From: Alitta virens
Taxonomy: Eukaryota; Annelida; Polychaeta; Phyllodocida; Nereididae
Reading direction: 5' to 3'
Assembly (NCBI GenBank): GCA_932294295.1
Contig: OW028582.1
Coordinates: 2,627,015-2,691,014, forward strand
Length of the DNA: 64,000 nucleotides
Both the position numbers and the translations under genes were made by a program. The notes beneath the pieces were generated by a model. The model saw only the letters and a list, made by a program, of their open reading frames with translations, searched no databases and had not been told where the DNA came from. Position 1 is the first letter of the stretch; each line of letters opens with the position of its first letter. Shown here piece by piece: positions 12,301 through 23,300 of this stretch.

Positions 12301-13706
12301 TCTTTCCCTGCTATATTGGCTAGAAAAGGTTCTTTCCCTGCTGTATTGGCTAGAAAAGGTTCTTTCCCTGCTATATTGGCTAGAAAATGTTCTTTCCCTG
12401 CTATATTGGCTAGAAATTGTTCTTTCTCTTGTGTTATTGGCTAGAAAATGTTCTTTCCCTGCTATATTGACTAGAAATTGTTCTTTCTCTGTGATATTGG
12501 CTAGAAAAGGTTCTTTCCCTGCTATATTGGCTAGAAATTGTTCTTTCTCTTGTGTTATTGGCTATAAAAGGTTCTTTCCCTGCTGTTTTGGCTAGAAAAG
12601 GTTCTTTCCCTGCTATATTGACTGAAAAGGTTATTTCCCTGCTGTATTGGCTAGAAAAGGTTCTTTCCCTACTATATTGGCTAGAAAAGGTTCTTTCCTT
12701 ACTATATTGGCTAGAAAAGGTTCTTTCCCTGCTATATTGGCTAGAAAAGGTTCTTTCCCTGCTGTATTGGCTAGAAAAGGTTCTTTCCCTGCTATATTGG
12801 CTAGAAAATGTTCTTTCCCTGCTATATTGACTAGAAATTGTTCTTTCTCTGTGATATTGGCTAGAAAAGGTTCTTTCCCTGCTATATTGGCTAGAAATTG
12901 TTCTTTCTCTTGTGTTATTGGCTATAAAAGGTTCTTTCCTTGCTGTATTGGCTAGAAAAGGTTCTTTTCCTGCTATATTGGCTGAAAAGGTTATTTTCCT
13001 GCTATATTGGCTAGAAAAGGTTCTTTCCCTACTATATTGGCTAGAAAAGGTTCTTTCCCTGCTGTATTGGCTAGAAAAGGTTCTTTCCCTGCTATATTGG
13101 CTAGAAATTGTTCTTTCCCTGCTATATTGGCTAGAAAATGTTCTTTCCCTGCTATATTGGCTAGAAATTGTTCTTTCTCTTGTGTTATTGGCTAGAAATT
13201 GTTCTTAGTGATATTGGCTAGAAATTGTTCTTTCCCTGCTATATTGGCTATAAAAGGTTCTTTCTCTGTGATATTGGCTAGAAATTGTTCTTTCCCTGCT
13301 ATATTGGCTAGAAATTGTTCTTTCCCTGCTATATTGGCTAGAAAATGTTCTTTCCCTGCTATATTGGCTAGAAATTGTTCTTTCTCTGTGATATTGCCTA
13401 GAAATTGTTCTTTCCCTGCTATATTGGCTAGAAATTGTTCTTTCTCTTGTGTTATTGGCTATAAAAGGTTCTTTCCCTGCTGTATTGGCTAGAAAAGGTT
13501 CTTTCCCTGCTATATTGGCTGAAAAGGTTATTTCCCTGCTGTATTGGCTAGAAAAGGTTCTTTCCCTACTATATTGGCTAGAAAAGGTTCTTTCCCTGCT
13601 ATATTGGCTCGAAATTGTTCTTTCCCTGCTATATTGGCTAGAAATTGTTCTTTCTCTGTGATATTGCCTAGAAAAGGTTCTTTCCCTGCTATATTGGCTA
13701 GAAAAT
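9318..13706. repeat. 30-bp minisatellite array with higher-order repeats
   Basis: About 145 units of a 30-bp sequence (TATTGGCTAGAAAAGGTTC plus TTTCCCTGCTA). The first 150 bp are degenerate. Variant units (TAGAAATTG, TATAAAAGG, TCTCTGTGATA) recur in fixed orders: blocks around 10.2-10.75 kb repeat with a 717-bp offset at 10.92-11.47 kb. Truncated marker units such as GAAATTGTTCTTAGTGATA recur at about 10745, 11490 and 13195. Because 30 is a multiple of three, open frames persist in several frames on both strands. I do not regard them as genes. Confidence 0.97.
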
Positions 13707-13759
13707 ACGAACACTATGTACAAACTCAGTAAATTTTCATTGTTGTACTCATCTATTAA

Positions 13760-13893
13760 ATGACCATCTTTCTTATATGACCATCTTTCTTATATGACCA
13801 TCTTTCTTATATGACCATCTTTCTTATATGACCTTCTTTCTTATATGACCATCTTTCTTATATGACCTTCTTTCTTATATGACCATCTTTCTG
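13760..13893. repeat. 17-bp tandem repeat
   Basis: About eight units of ATGACCATCTTTCTTAT with occasional CCTTCTTTC variants, directly after the 30-bp array. Confidence 0.9.
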
Positions 13894-14183
13894 GGTGACC
13901 GCTTAACAAGGGTTCGACTCTTTTGCCAACTGAGTTTAGTTTGTTCTGACGTGTTGTAGTGGTTTAGTTTTTGGAACGAAGTATGTCAGTGTACTCACTA
14001 ATTATGATGATGTGATGCCGTTTCATGTGAAATATTATTGCTAGACATGATGCATAATTATTCAGTGTATTTGTGTACGTCATGCTATTTGACATGATTC
14101 GAATGTAATACATGATTGTTGTACAATACAATAACATTTCTAATACATTTAATTTGCATGTGAAGTTTCTTCATCTTGTTCAA

Positions 14184-14362
14184 ATCACAAGCAGGGGCAG
14201 ATCAAGAACATTTTTCATGGGGGGGGGGGGGGGTTGACAAATTATAATGTATTGCGGGGACCACTGAATTTTTTTTATATTTTTTATTAAAATGTACTAG
14301 GCCCAGGGGGGGGGGGGTTTAAGCCTCCTAACCCCCTCTCCTCCCCCTAAATCCGCTACTGA
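14184..14362. mobile_element. G/C-rich MITE-like repeat (CCGCTACTG type)
   Basis: It starts GCAGGGGCAGATCAAGAAC, has runs of 14 and 12 G, and ends CCCCTAAATCCGCTACTG. The copy at 42893-43052 carries the same ends in the opposite orientation (CAGTAGCGGATTTAGG). The interior GTACTAGGCC is shared. Confidence 0.65.
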
Positions 14363-15683
14363 CAAGGGCAAAAACCTGTTACCCCTGTAGATGTTCTGCA
14401 TAATAGAATACACCCCCCCCCCCTCCCAAATAAATAAAGAAACCTGCTCAATTTATTGCAGATATTCAACATTTTGCTTGGTACATTCAACCCAAAATTA
14501 TTCGAACAATTTTTTTACGAATATAGAACTTTCCATTAACATATGATAAAGTTCTTGCTTGTTATCCTCCACAATCATGAATACATTGAAGCGCGGAAAT
14601 TATATATGTAGGATCTAGTGATAACATAAGCTTAATCATTTCTATCGAGGTTTGAATTTGCGTAAAATGTTGAAAATGTCCCAAATTATCATTAGTGTGA
14701 CTGGATGAATGTATACATGAAAATGTTTCCCATTAAAACAGTGTATAAAACATGAACGATGGCGGGATCATCTATCCTGAATTTGCACTTCATCATAATA
14801 TTTTCATAGAATCATCAATCCGGATTCATTCATATAATCATACAGTTCAACCTAAAAATTAGGTCACCTCTTTATTAATAAATCCTCCGTTATTTTTGGC
14901 CTTTTTAGGTTACCGTTATCAAATAGTTATTGATAAATTCATAAGGTAGGTCATGTCACTTAAATGATATAGATAATATTAGCCCATTCTAAGAATTGAA
15001 CTGTGCCAATATTCATGATAATTTCATATTTATATAAACAATAATAAACTAAAATTAAAACACCCACTGGTAATTTGGTAAAAAAAGTTTTGTCGAGACC
15101 TAAAATTAGCCTTAATGGGAAAATTCAATTAAAATGTTAGTAAAGACTAAATATGGCGCTACGTATATATATAGGCTGTTCTGTGAATGCACACACAGTT
15201 CAGTTTCGGGGAATAGTTTTGTTGATAATGCATATACCAGCTCGTTATCTCGATGAAGCGGAATTTGCAATGTGGTCTCGAATGATATGCTTCAAAAGTT
15301 ACAAACCAGGATATTTTTAGGAAGCAATCCGAAGCATAGTTCCGAGTGATAATTGATTGTTTAATAATAGTGGCTGTGTATTAGTGTGTGATGGTGCTTG
15401 GCACGGTCATGTACAACAGTATAATGTGTGATTAGTCACCCCCCCCCCCCCCCCAGAATTTCGCCAAATATAGAATTTCATTTTTTTTTTTGCATATAAT
15501 TTCACGTGTACTATTATATATGTACGAATGAAATAATATATAAAGCACTTATATGTTTTACTGAAGTGACCATCAGAACAGAAGGATGGGCTATCTGACC
15601 TTTGATGGAACAATTTCAGACCGGCTATCTGATACAAATTTAGTGTGTCTTGACTTATTAAGGCAATTTCAAACTATTTGATA
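14363..15683. other. Unassigned non-coding stretch
   Basis: AT-rich, with homopolymer C and T runs near 15440-15490. I found no PH-domain exon, promoter signature or repeat family member that I could support here. Confidence 0.4.
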
Positions 15684-15978
15684 GAGTCTTGTAGTGATGG
15701 CACCATTCGCCGATTTTAATTGATTATCATCGGCAAAACAAAGTAACGGCCGATAATCAATGCTAGTGTTAAAAATCGATTTTTCCAGTTGTTGGACTTC
15801 GTATGTACTAAATTATGGTGTCATTAAAGTTTGAACGTTGAGGAGTTCATGTTCTTCTTTGCATTCGTTCTCAGTCCATGGAAAAATAAAATCGATTTAC
15901 AAATCGATTATCGCATCGAACAGCTAACCGATTAATCGATGTCAGTTTTGAGACCGATTTGCCAGCACTGGAGTCTTA
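15684..15978. mobile_element. hAT-like MITE with 8-bp target duplication and related empty site
   Basis: The element 15692-15970 starts TAGTGATGGC and ends GCCAGCACTG, imperfect inverted repeats. Flanks are GAGTCTTG and GAGTCTTA. A related sequence at about 23448-23520 has the same flanks joined without the insert, which fixes the insertion point. Confidence 0.85.
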
Positions 15979-16126
15979 GAAACTTGCGATTTTGACGGAA
16001 TGAAACATTTGCATAATTGGAATGTCTCTGATTGCCAACATGCATTCAACATTGAGGCAAGACCCTGTATTGCGTAATCTGCCGCCTGAATTGTGAGGTG
16101 GTTTCTTAAAGAGAGTTGATATATGG

Positions 16127-16290
16127 TGAGTGGATTAGGGCTTTACGTCCTGTATTTCTGCACCTATTGTGCTTATTAGGACAGACATTGACCACGGCAA
16201 TGAGATGCAGGATGAAACAGCCATCCAACTTGGGCTCGACCGGGAAATGAACCCAGTGGTTACCAAGCGCTACCACTGAGCTAGGCCCCC
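16127..16290 (-). mobile_element. SINE family A
   Basis: Reverse complement of the family: body TGGATGGCTGTTTCATCC and box A TAGCTCAGTGGTAGCGC are recognisable on the minus strand. Part of the anticodon arm is deleted. Confidence 0.88.
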
Positions 16291-17155
16291 ATTCTGGGGT
16301 GATATATAGTGACAGGAATAGAAAAAATTAAATTAGGTGGCATTAGTCGATAAGCAAATAAGTATTCTTAACAGTGAGGTGGCGTCAAAGTCTAATTCCA
16401 CGGCAATTGGTAGGTCCGCAGGTCTGGAAAAGTCTTAAAAAGTCTGAAATCTGAGACATCCAGTTTCAACATCTTAAACAGTCTTAAAAATAGATGGCTC
16501 TCTTTGTCTGGAAGGTTTCAAAAAAAGGGTCTTCAATTTGATATTAAGTTAAGCAGAAATGTGATGATGATGCTAACTTTCAACGTGTATTGTAGTCATT
16601 TCGATCAGCGAGTCTAGTGTACCGCTGAGTGAATGTTAGACATTGCGTTGTTCATTGAAAGCAGAGCTATTGATTATTTGAATCCAACGTTGTGTCCTTG
16701 AGCTGAGTTATGGAGAAACGGGTTATAAATTTGGCAAGATAAGGTCTCTCAAAAAGTATTAAATTACATTTTCATGGACGTTCAAAGACAACATATTTTA
16801 TAATGATATTTCATGAAGACATGGGCTCATTTTGACATTCGGTCTGTCGAAGGACAGTTGAACTTCGTGAAGACTGCTAATATATCATAAAAATGTACTT
16901 TTAGATTCGGCATTGAGTAGCCAGACAGTAGTTCTATTTGGTGGCAGGGAGCTTTGTATAGCAGAAGTTGTCTAGTTTTGTCTAGGTATAATTTGACAGG
17001 CAGTTTTTAATGAAACTAACTAAGTGATTTAATAAGTACTTACCTTATACACAAAGTCTGTTGATTTTAATACTCTTTGCATATGTGTGTCACGGTGTAT
17101 TTTGAACCATTCTGCTGCATTTTGATATCAATGTATTTTTTAAATGTTTTTGCAG

Positions 17156-17305
17156 TCGACCTTCGTGAAGTAAAAGAAATCCGCCCCGGGAAGAATTCAA
17201 AAGATTTTGAGAAATGGCCAGAAGAAAACCAAAAAAACCAGGCTGGTGTCTGCTTTGTGGTTTTGTACGGCTCGGAATTCAGACTGAAGACCCTGTCGGT
17301 TGCCG
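17156..17305 (+). CDS. PLCG: PLCG exon w1: N-terminal PH domain
   Basis: Preceded by a TTTTTGCAG acceptor. It completes a Val/Gly/Ala-type codon with TC and then reads [12 protein letters not shown] and EFRLKTLSV, matching the end of the PLC-gamma PH domain. It ends phase 1 at GTAATT. Confidence 0.93.
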
Positions 17306-20300
17306 GTAATTATTTCATCAATTGTTCATATTTAGATTTTTTATTTTGCTAACTATCTTCGTTCAATTTTTTTAAATCCAAGCAGGGAAGAAACAATTCT
17401 AGGTATTACACGAACGACACAATTACCGATTCAATTGCCACAAACACATATTGTGATATGTTTCAGCTTCGAGCGAAGAAGAATTCAGGATTTGGACGAC
17501 TGGTTTAGAGCAACTTGTTCAAGACATGAGGAACACTCCGTATCCCTTACAAGTAGAGAGGTAAATCCTGCCGTTATTTCGGTATTTACAGAAATAATCG
17601 TCGATAACAATTGTTTTTGTTCTCGTTTATCGCATAAAATTGTAGCGTGCAGTATGGAAAATGTTTTTGGAATATTCCAGATGGTTGCGGAAGGAATTCT
17701 ACACAATGGAGTGTCGGTCAAGCAGCACGTATGTTGATGTTTGTTTTATAAAATTTTTTTTTTTTTAAATTACGGTTTTATATTAAATCTACGGAAGCGT
17801 ATTCTGCCACTAAAATTTTTTTTTTAAGTTTTTTCGTTTAAACCAAAGGTGGTCCAACTTTTTGTTCAAACGAAAAGATTTTGTTTTAAACGAAAAGATT
17901 TTTTGGTGTAAACTAAAAAATTTTCATTTAAACCAAAAGAGTTTTTCATTTAAACCAAAAGATTTTCATTTCAGTGGCAGCAACACGCTTCCGTATAAAT
18001 CGAATTCTTAAAAATATTTTTAAAATTTTTATCGCAAGCCATCAGCCCTCGATTGCTTCAGTTACATCGTTTGGGTGGTCTGATCCAGTGGCTAAAGTAT
18101 CGATCTCGTAAAAACAAGCTCATGGGTTCAACCCCAGCCACGGCATTGAGTAACTGAGCAGATCCTCCTTGAACCACTGCTCCACTCCACCCAGGTGCAA
18201 ATGGGTACTTGGCTACAGGCTGTGATGACAATGGGGAGAAATAGTAACAGAGCCTACAGGGGGCGCTACAACCGTAATACGTAAAAAGACAATAAGATGA
18301 CGTCACTGCATCATTGTTGCATGGATGACATCACAATAGGTGACGTCATCAAATACTACTTATCTGCTACGGTGTCAGTGACCTCTGGTGGTGATTTTTC
18401 ACCCCATCGTAAAATGCTTGACCCGAGAAGAGCTATAATGGCTGCATGCTCCCCAGGGTGTTGAGAAAGACTAAAGCTTGATCAGGTCTGCTAAGGTGTA
18501 AATTGTAATGCCAGACACCAAACCCAACATATTTGTCGACATTGTATTGTATTATATTCTTTTCGTTTACATCCTATTGTGATACCAATAACTCTACTAA
18601 AAGAACGGTTTTACTGGTATTTAATTTGTGTAAAACATCCGTCTATTCTATGCAAAATTTGTTGCAGCATTGATTCACTTTTTTTGATGCTTTTTAATTT
18701 ATTATAATAGCTATTTATTATACGCTAATTCCTCTTATTTATTTATTTATTTTCTCAGAGTGAATTTAAGAGATGTCAAAACATGGTTACCTAGAATAAA
18801 CTGCAAATTGCCGACCAATCGGTTGCGAGAGAAGTACCAAGAAGTGGACCAAGACCTGAGTGACTTGAACTACGAGAGTTTCGCCATGCTTTATAGGAAG
18901 TTGGTTTTTCAGAAAAATGTAAGTTTTCGAAAATCTTGCATTGTATTGTGGTATAGTATTGCTAACAAAACAAATACCATAGTAAATAGTAAATGATTTA
19001 TGTGCTGTAGTGCAATCTATGGAAAAAACCTCCATGTGCTTTATAAGTACACTACATTCACATTATTAATGACCGTCAATGAATGCATATAGATTACCCA
19101 ACATATACAATAAAATGAATCAAAACTTCAAAGAAAAATAACAACCCATAGTTCAGATGGTTTTAAAACATACATTAGAAGACATTATATTGATTCTTAC
19201 GATGAAGTTTGCCTCATCGAAAATTGCTACATTTGTGATAAAAATTGCTCCACTGAAAAGTCCTTGCCAAATGTCTCAAATTGATCATGATATCTATGTA
19301 ATTCAATAGTATTTCAAAATATTTATGTGCATATCATTCCATCAATCAAAATTTAAGCTATTTCAAAAATAGTATGTCAAAATCATGTGGCCCCTCAGAA
19401 GTGACATATAATTGTCTGAGAGGGGTCTCCTTGCCTCTTCTGTAACTGACTTTCCCCGTGTGGCTAATAATGTGTTTCTCACCGGCTTTGGCCTTTTTGA
19501 CATATCCTACTTTTTGGGTGAAATAGAAATTTGAATTGAATTGAATTATCTTATAATATATCAAATAAGACAAACAAAAATGATACTCACAACCAAGCTG
19601 CTCTCACGACACACGCACAGTATAAATCACCACATTCGCTCTCCTTTTATGCAAGCACAGAATGTCCCCAGGGTGCAGTATTTCACACTTTACCCCTAAC
19701 AACACAACACAGAGTGACATACTGACATCAGGGTTGGCCGCCATTTTCTCTTCTGGAATATTCCATCCAAATTTTCTGGAATTTCCCGGCATCGCAAACC
19801 TTTCTGGAAAAATCTCGACCTCCCACACAATTAAAACAAAAATACGCTGAGTAGATAATATTTATAAGTATATTTTTCAAACAACACGAGCAAAAACCAT
19901 GTATAGACCAAAATTAGCACTTCACACTAAAATAAGGTTTTAAATAATGCGATTGTCGTAAATCATTCTGTGCAGAGGGCTCTAGTATATTAAATCTTTT
20001 TGTGTTTAATTAGCATCATAAACATATTACAAGTAAAATATTGAAACTCAATATGAGTTTGTGGAAAAAAAGGTATCGTAAAGAGTAAAAATTTTTATCG
20101 AAAAGGGGCGCAATATGTAAAGTTTCAGAAATGATATATATGAGCTACACCACTTCCGTGACTATTGCGGAATTATGATTATTGTAATATATCAGATTGA
20201 CATGATATATGTAAAGGTAAAGGGGACCATGTACCATCAGATAATGGTGGGGCAATGTGTAATTATGTAATTAAACTGTTGGCTGAGACAGTAGCGTACT

Positions 20301-23300
20301 TTATGTACAAAAAGGTCACCATCCTATTTAATCAATATGTACAGCTATGTTAATTCAGGCTCGATTATATTAAAAACTTATTAGACGTGAACTTCGTGAA
20401 GGTGCCAGAATATTCCGGATAAGTCCAGAAAATACCACTCGCCCGGCAAAATCTAAAAAACGCTGGAATTTTCCAACCCTGACTGACATACACAACAATG
20501 AACAAGCTAACACACCTTCGCACTTGATCAATTACAAAAACATAAACATTACAATTAGTTTTGATACTTATATATGAAAGGAAAGCTGCAAAGAATTGGC
20601 CGTGACCTTCGTGACATTATTTGTTCTCTTCTTTCAGGTCTTCGATGATCAATTAGTCATATATTTTAGCACCGACAAGTAAGTGGATTCATGAATTGAT
20701 GTTGTGTTTTTTTTATTTACCGCAACTGTTGTGACCAAGTAATAAAATTATGGTGACCTCCTCGTAAACTGTTCTCGACTTGTTTCAATCCCTGTAGAAG
20801 TGTAAATAAAAATCATGAAAGTCTTAATTAATGATGTATTGCTTATAAGAAAACGTCGTAGTGCGATTGTTGAAATAGATTTAGTATTAATCAAGTGTTT
20901 TGTTATTTACAGGAAGAGGTTGCACCCGCAGGATTTCCAACAGTTCTTGTTAGATCAGAAGGTATTTATTTATTGGATTTTTTGTTCTGTTGTCTAAGTT
21001 GAAAGTCAGTTTTGAGTTTGCGATATTTGTGTTAAGTGAATTCCTATTCTATTTTTCAATTTAGATATTTGCATTATAATGGCTCAAAACTAGGAACTGT
21101 TAGTGATCTTTTCATTTTAATCAAGCTACCATACTAACACTAGGGGCATGTGTCAACGATCCCTGAATTGATTCTTAAATGTCTCTCCTGAATAATTTTA
21201 GATATATTGTATTCGTCAATTATTTTATGATTTATGTACTTATCGTAAAATAATTTCCGTCTTGTTCCTTGTATAATAAACTTTCTGTCTATCTATCTTT
21301 AATTACTGCATACTCGTTTTATATTTGCATCATTATTTCACGCACTTTTGTCCATTTTCTCTTCAGGAGCCCTGTGCTGAAGACTTGAGAAATGTCAAGA
21401 CAAAAATGTTGGCGTTTCTTGATGATCCAATGAGAGATGCTCAGGGACTGTTTTTCACAGCCGAGGAGGTAATTAAATGCATAAGATAGTGTATTATAAC
21501 GTATTTTCTCATCCTTATTTGTTAGGCATTAAGTCAGCTTACTTGCAGTATTGCAGGCGAAAGTAATGATGAAATGATAGTGATTCCATACTATGAATTC
21601 AACGAAGGTCATCCCATTAGCTATACAGACTCACTCATTTATAATCAGCGGACTGATAACTCCAGTAATAAAGTAATGGCTGACTCATTCCGGTCTCAAG
21701 TAAGGAGACAGGTCAGGTCCGTCAATCGGAAAGTGACGTCACAATCTGCGGATGCTAGATATCAACCAATCAGATCACAGAATTTGCCAGACCAACCTGA
21801 GTGTATCTTCACTCAGGGAACCAGAGAGTATATGCCGGTCTGAAAGCCCCATTGTTTGATGACGTCATCATACAATCAGGAGGTCATTTAATGCATTGAT
21901 GATGTCACAGTGGTATTGACAAAGAATAACTACCAAGAAGCGCCACTCCCTATACTTCACATTGTAAGCGCCTGCGCCTCCTTTTCCCAGCATGCATTGC
22001 GCGCCGGAGTTCTATAACGCCCCTAGTGTACACGTATCATGGCATATGACGTCATAATCGGTCAGTTTGATGTCACTCAATTGTATCGATTGTTCTCTGT
22101 TTATGACATAATCAGCTCGGTTAACAATGCACCTCCTTTTCCCTTTAGGCATAGCGCGTCCTACTTACAAGAGTTCTTGATACTTATTATTCTTTGGTAT
22201 TGAGGATCGGCATGGAGCTCCCCCTGTTGACTGAAGAGTCTCCCATTGTCCTCCAATAACTGATCTTTTGCTAATCTTTAGCAATAAACGCACTCGTAAC
22301 GTGACCTATTTAGGGCTGGTCAGTTCTCGTGTGACCTTTTACTCGTAAATACTAGTATAAAGCATGACATCACCAATGCACAATGCTACAATCGGGTCAT
22401 CGAAATTGGCCAGGTCATCGAAATTGGCCACCCCACACAAACACAGTTACACACCTTGCAACCGCGTAAATTGTCACCAAACGGTGTTTATGATAATTGA
22501 TTTTGAGTGGCCAATTTCGATGACCCTGGCCAATTCGATGACTCCGAGTGTAGATGACATCATCAGCAATTAAAACTGCGATGACATCATTTATTGTATT
22601 ATTAATTCCAGGTACAAGGTCGCATGATAACTGACCAGCCTTACAGCATAACTTTTTGACAGTTTCAATGTCCTGCGTAATTTTTTGTCGGAGGGACAGA
22701 TTTTATAGGCTTTACCCTACTATATATGTGTTCCTGGTACCTGGTATTGCTTAAGCAACATATAAATGTTAGTTTCTGGGTAAAGCTATAATTTTCTGTA
22801 GTAGCACACTCCATATACTTCATTGTGAGCATGGACTCCAGGCGCTGACATTACAGTTAGTGTTGGTTTGTGGGTGGCCCCTCGGCAGCGATGACATGAG
22901 ATCATCTTTGAGGGGTCAACCTGCACAATGTTTTGTTTAAAAAAAAAACATTGTAATTGTATCATGTTTTTTAAATAATAGTGGGCAAAATAAATGAATC
23001 TGAATCTAAATGACATTTAATGATGTTGCAGTTCGAAGATTATCTCTACTCTCCGACCAACCAAATCTGGGACCGAAAACATGATGAAGTCAACATGGAT
23101 ATGGACCAGCCCTTGTCAGCGTATTGGATCGCATCGTCACATAATACGTGAGTATTCCGTTAATTCTTATTTCTTTAAGAATGTAGATTCCCAGTCTTCG
23201 GATTCATAATAATCGATGAAGTTACCTTCAGGAGATTTTAAAATATCAAAGCCATAATTTTTGGCGATGTCTCGTCGTCTTCGTCAGTGGCTGTGTGGTG

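Noticed and set aside
9473..13732. Many open frames of 60-250 residues on both strands with 10-residue repeats such as ILARKGSFPA
   Set aside because: They follow automatically from a 30-bp unit with few stop codons. Frames shift wherever a unit is truncated, several frames and both strands are open at once, and there is no signal peptide, splice context or conserved domain.
17485..17721. Minus-strand frame over PLCG exons w2-w3
   Set aside because: Shadow of the real exons on the opposite strand.
21574..21843. 89-residue frame in a PLCG intron
   Set aside because: It lies between two well supported exons with no splice partner, and overlaps MITE sequence at its end.
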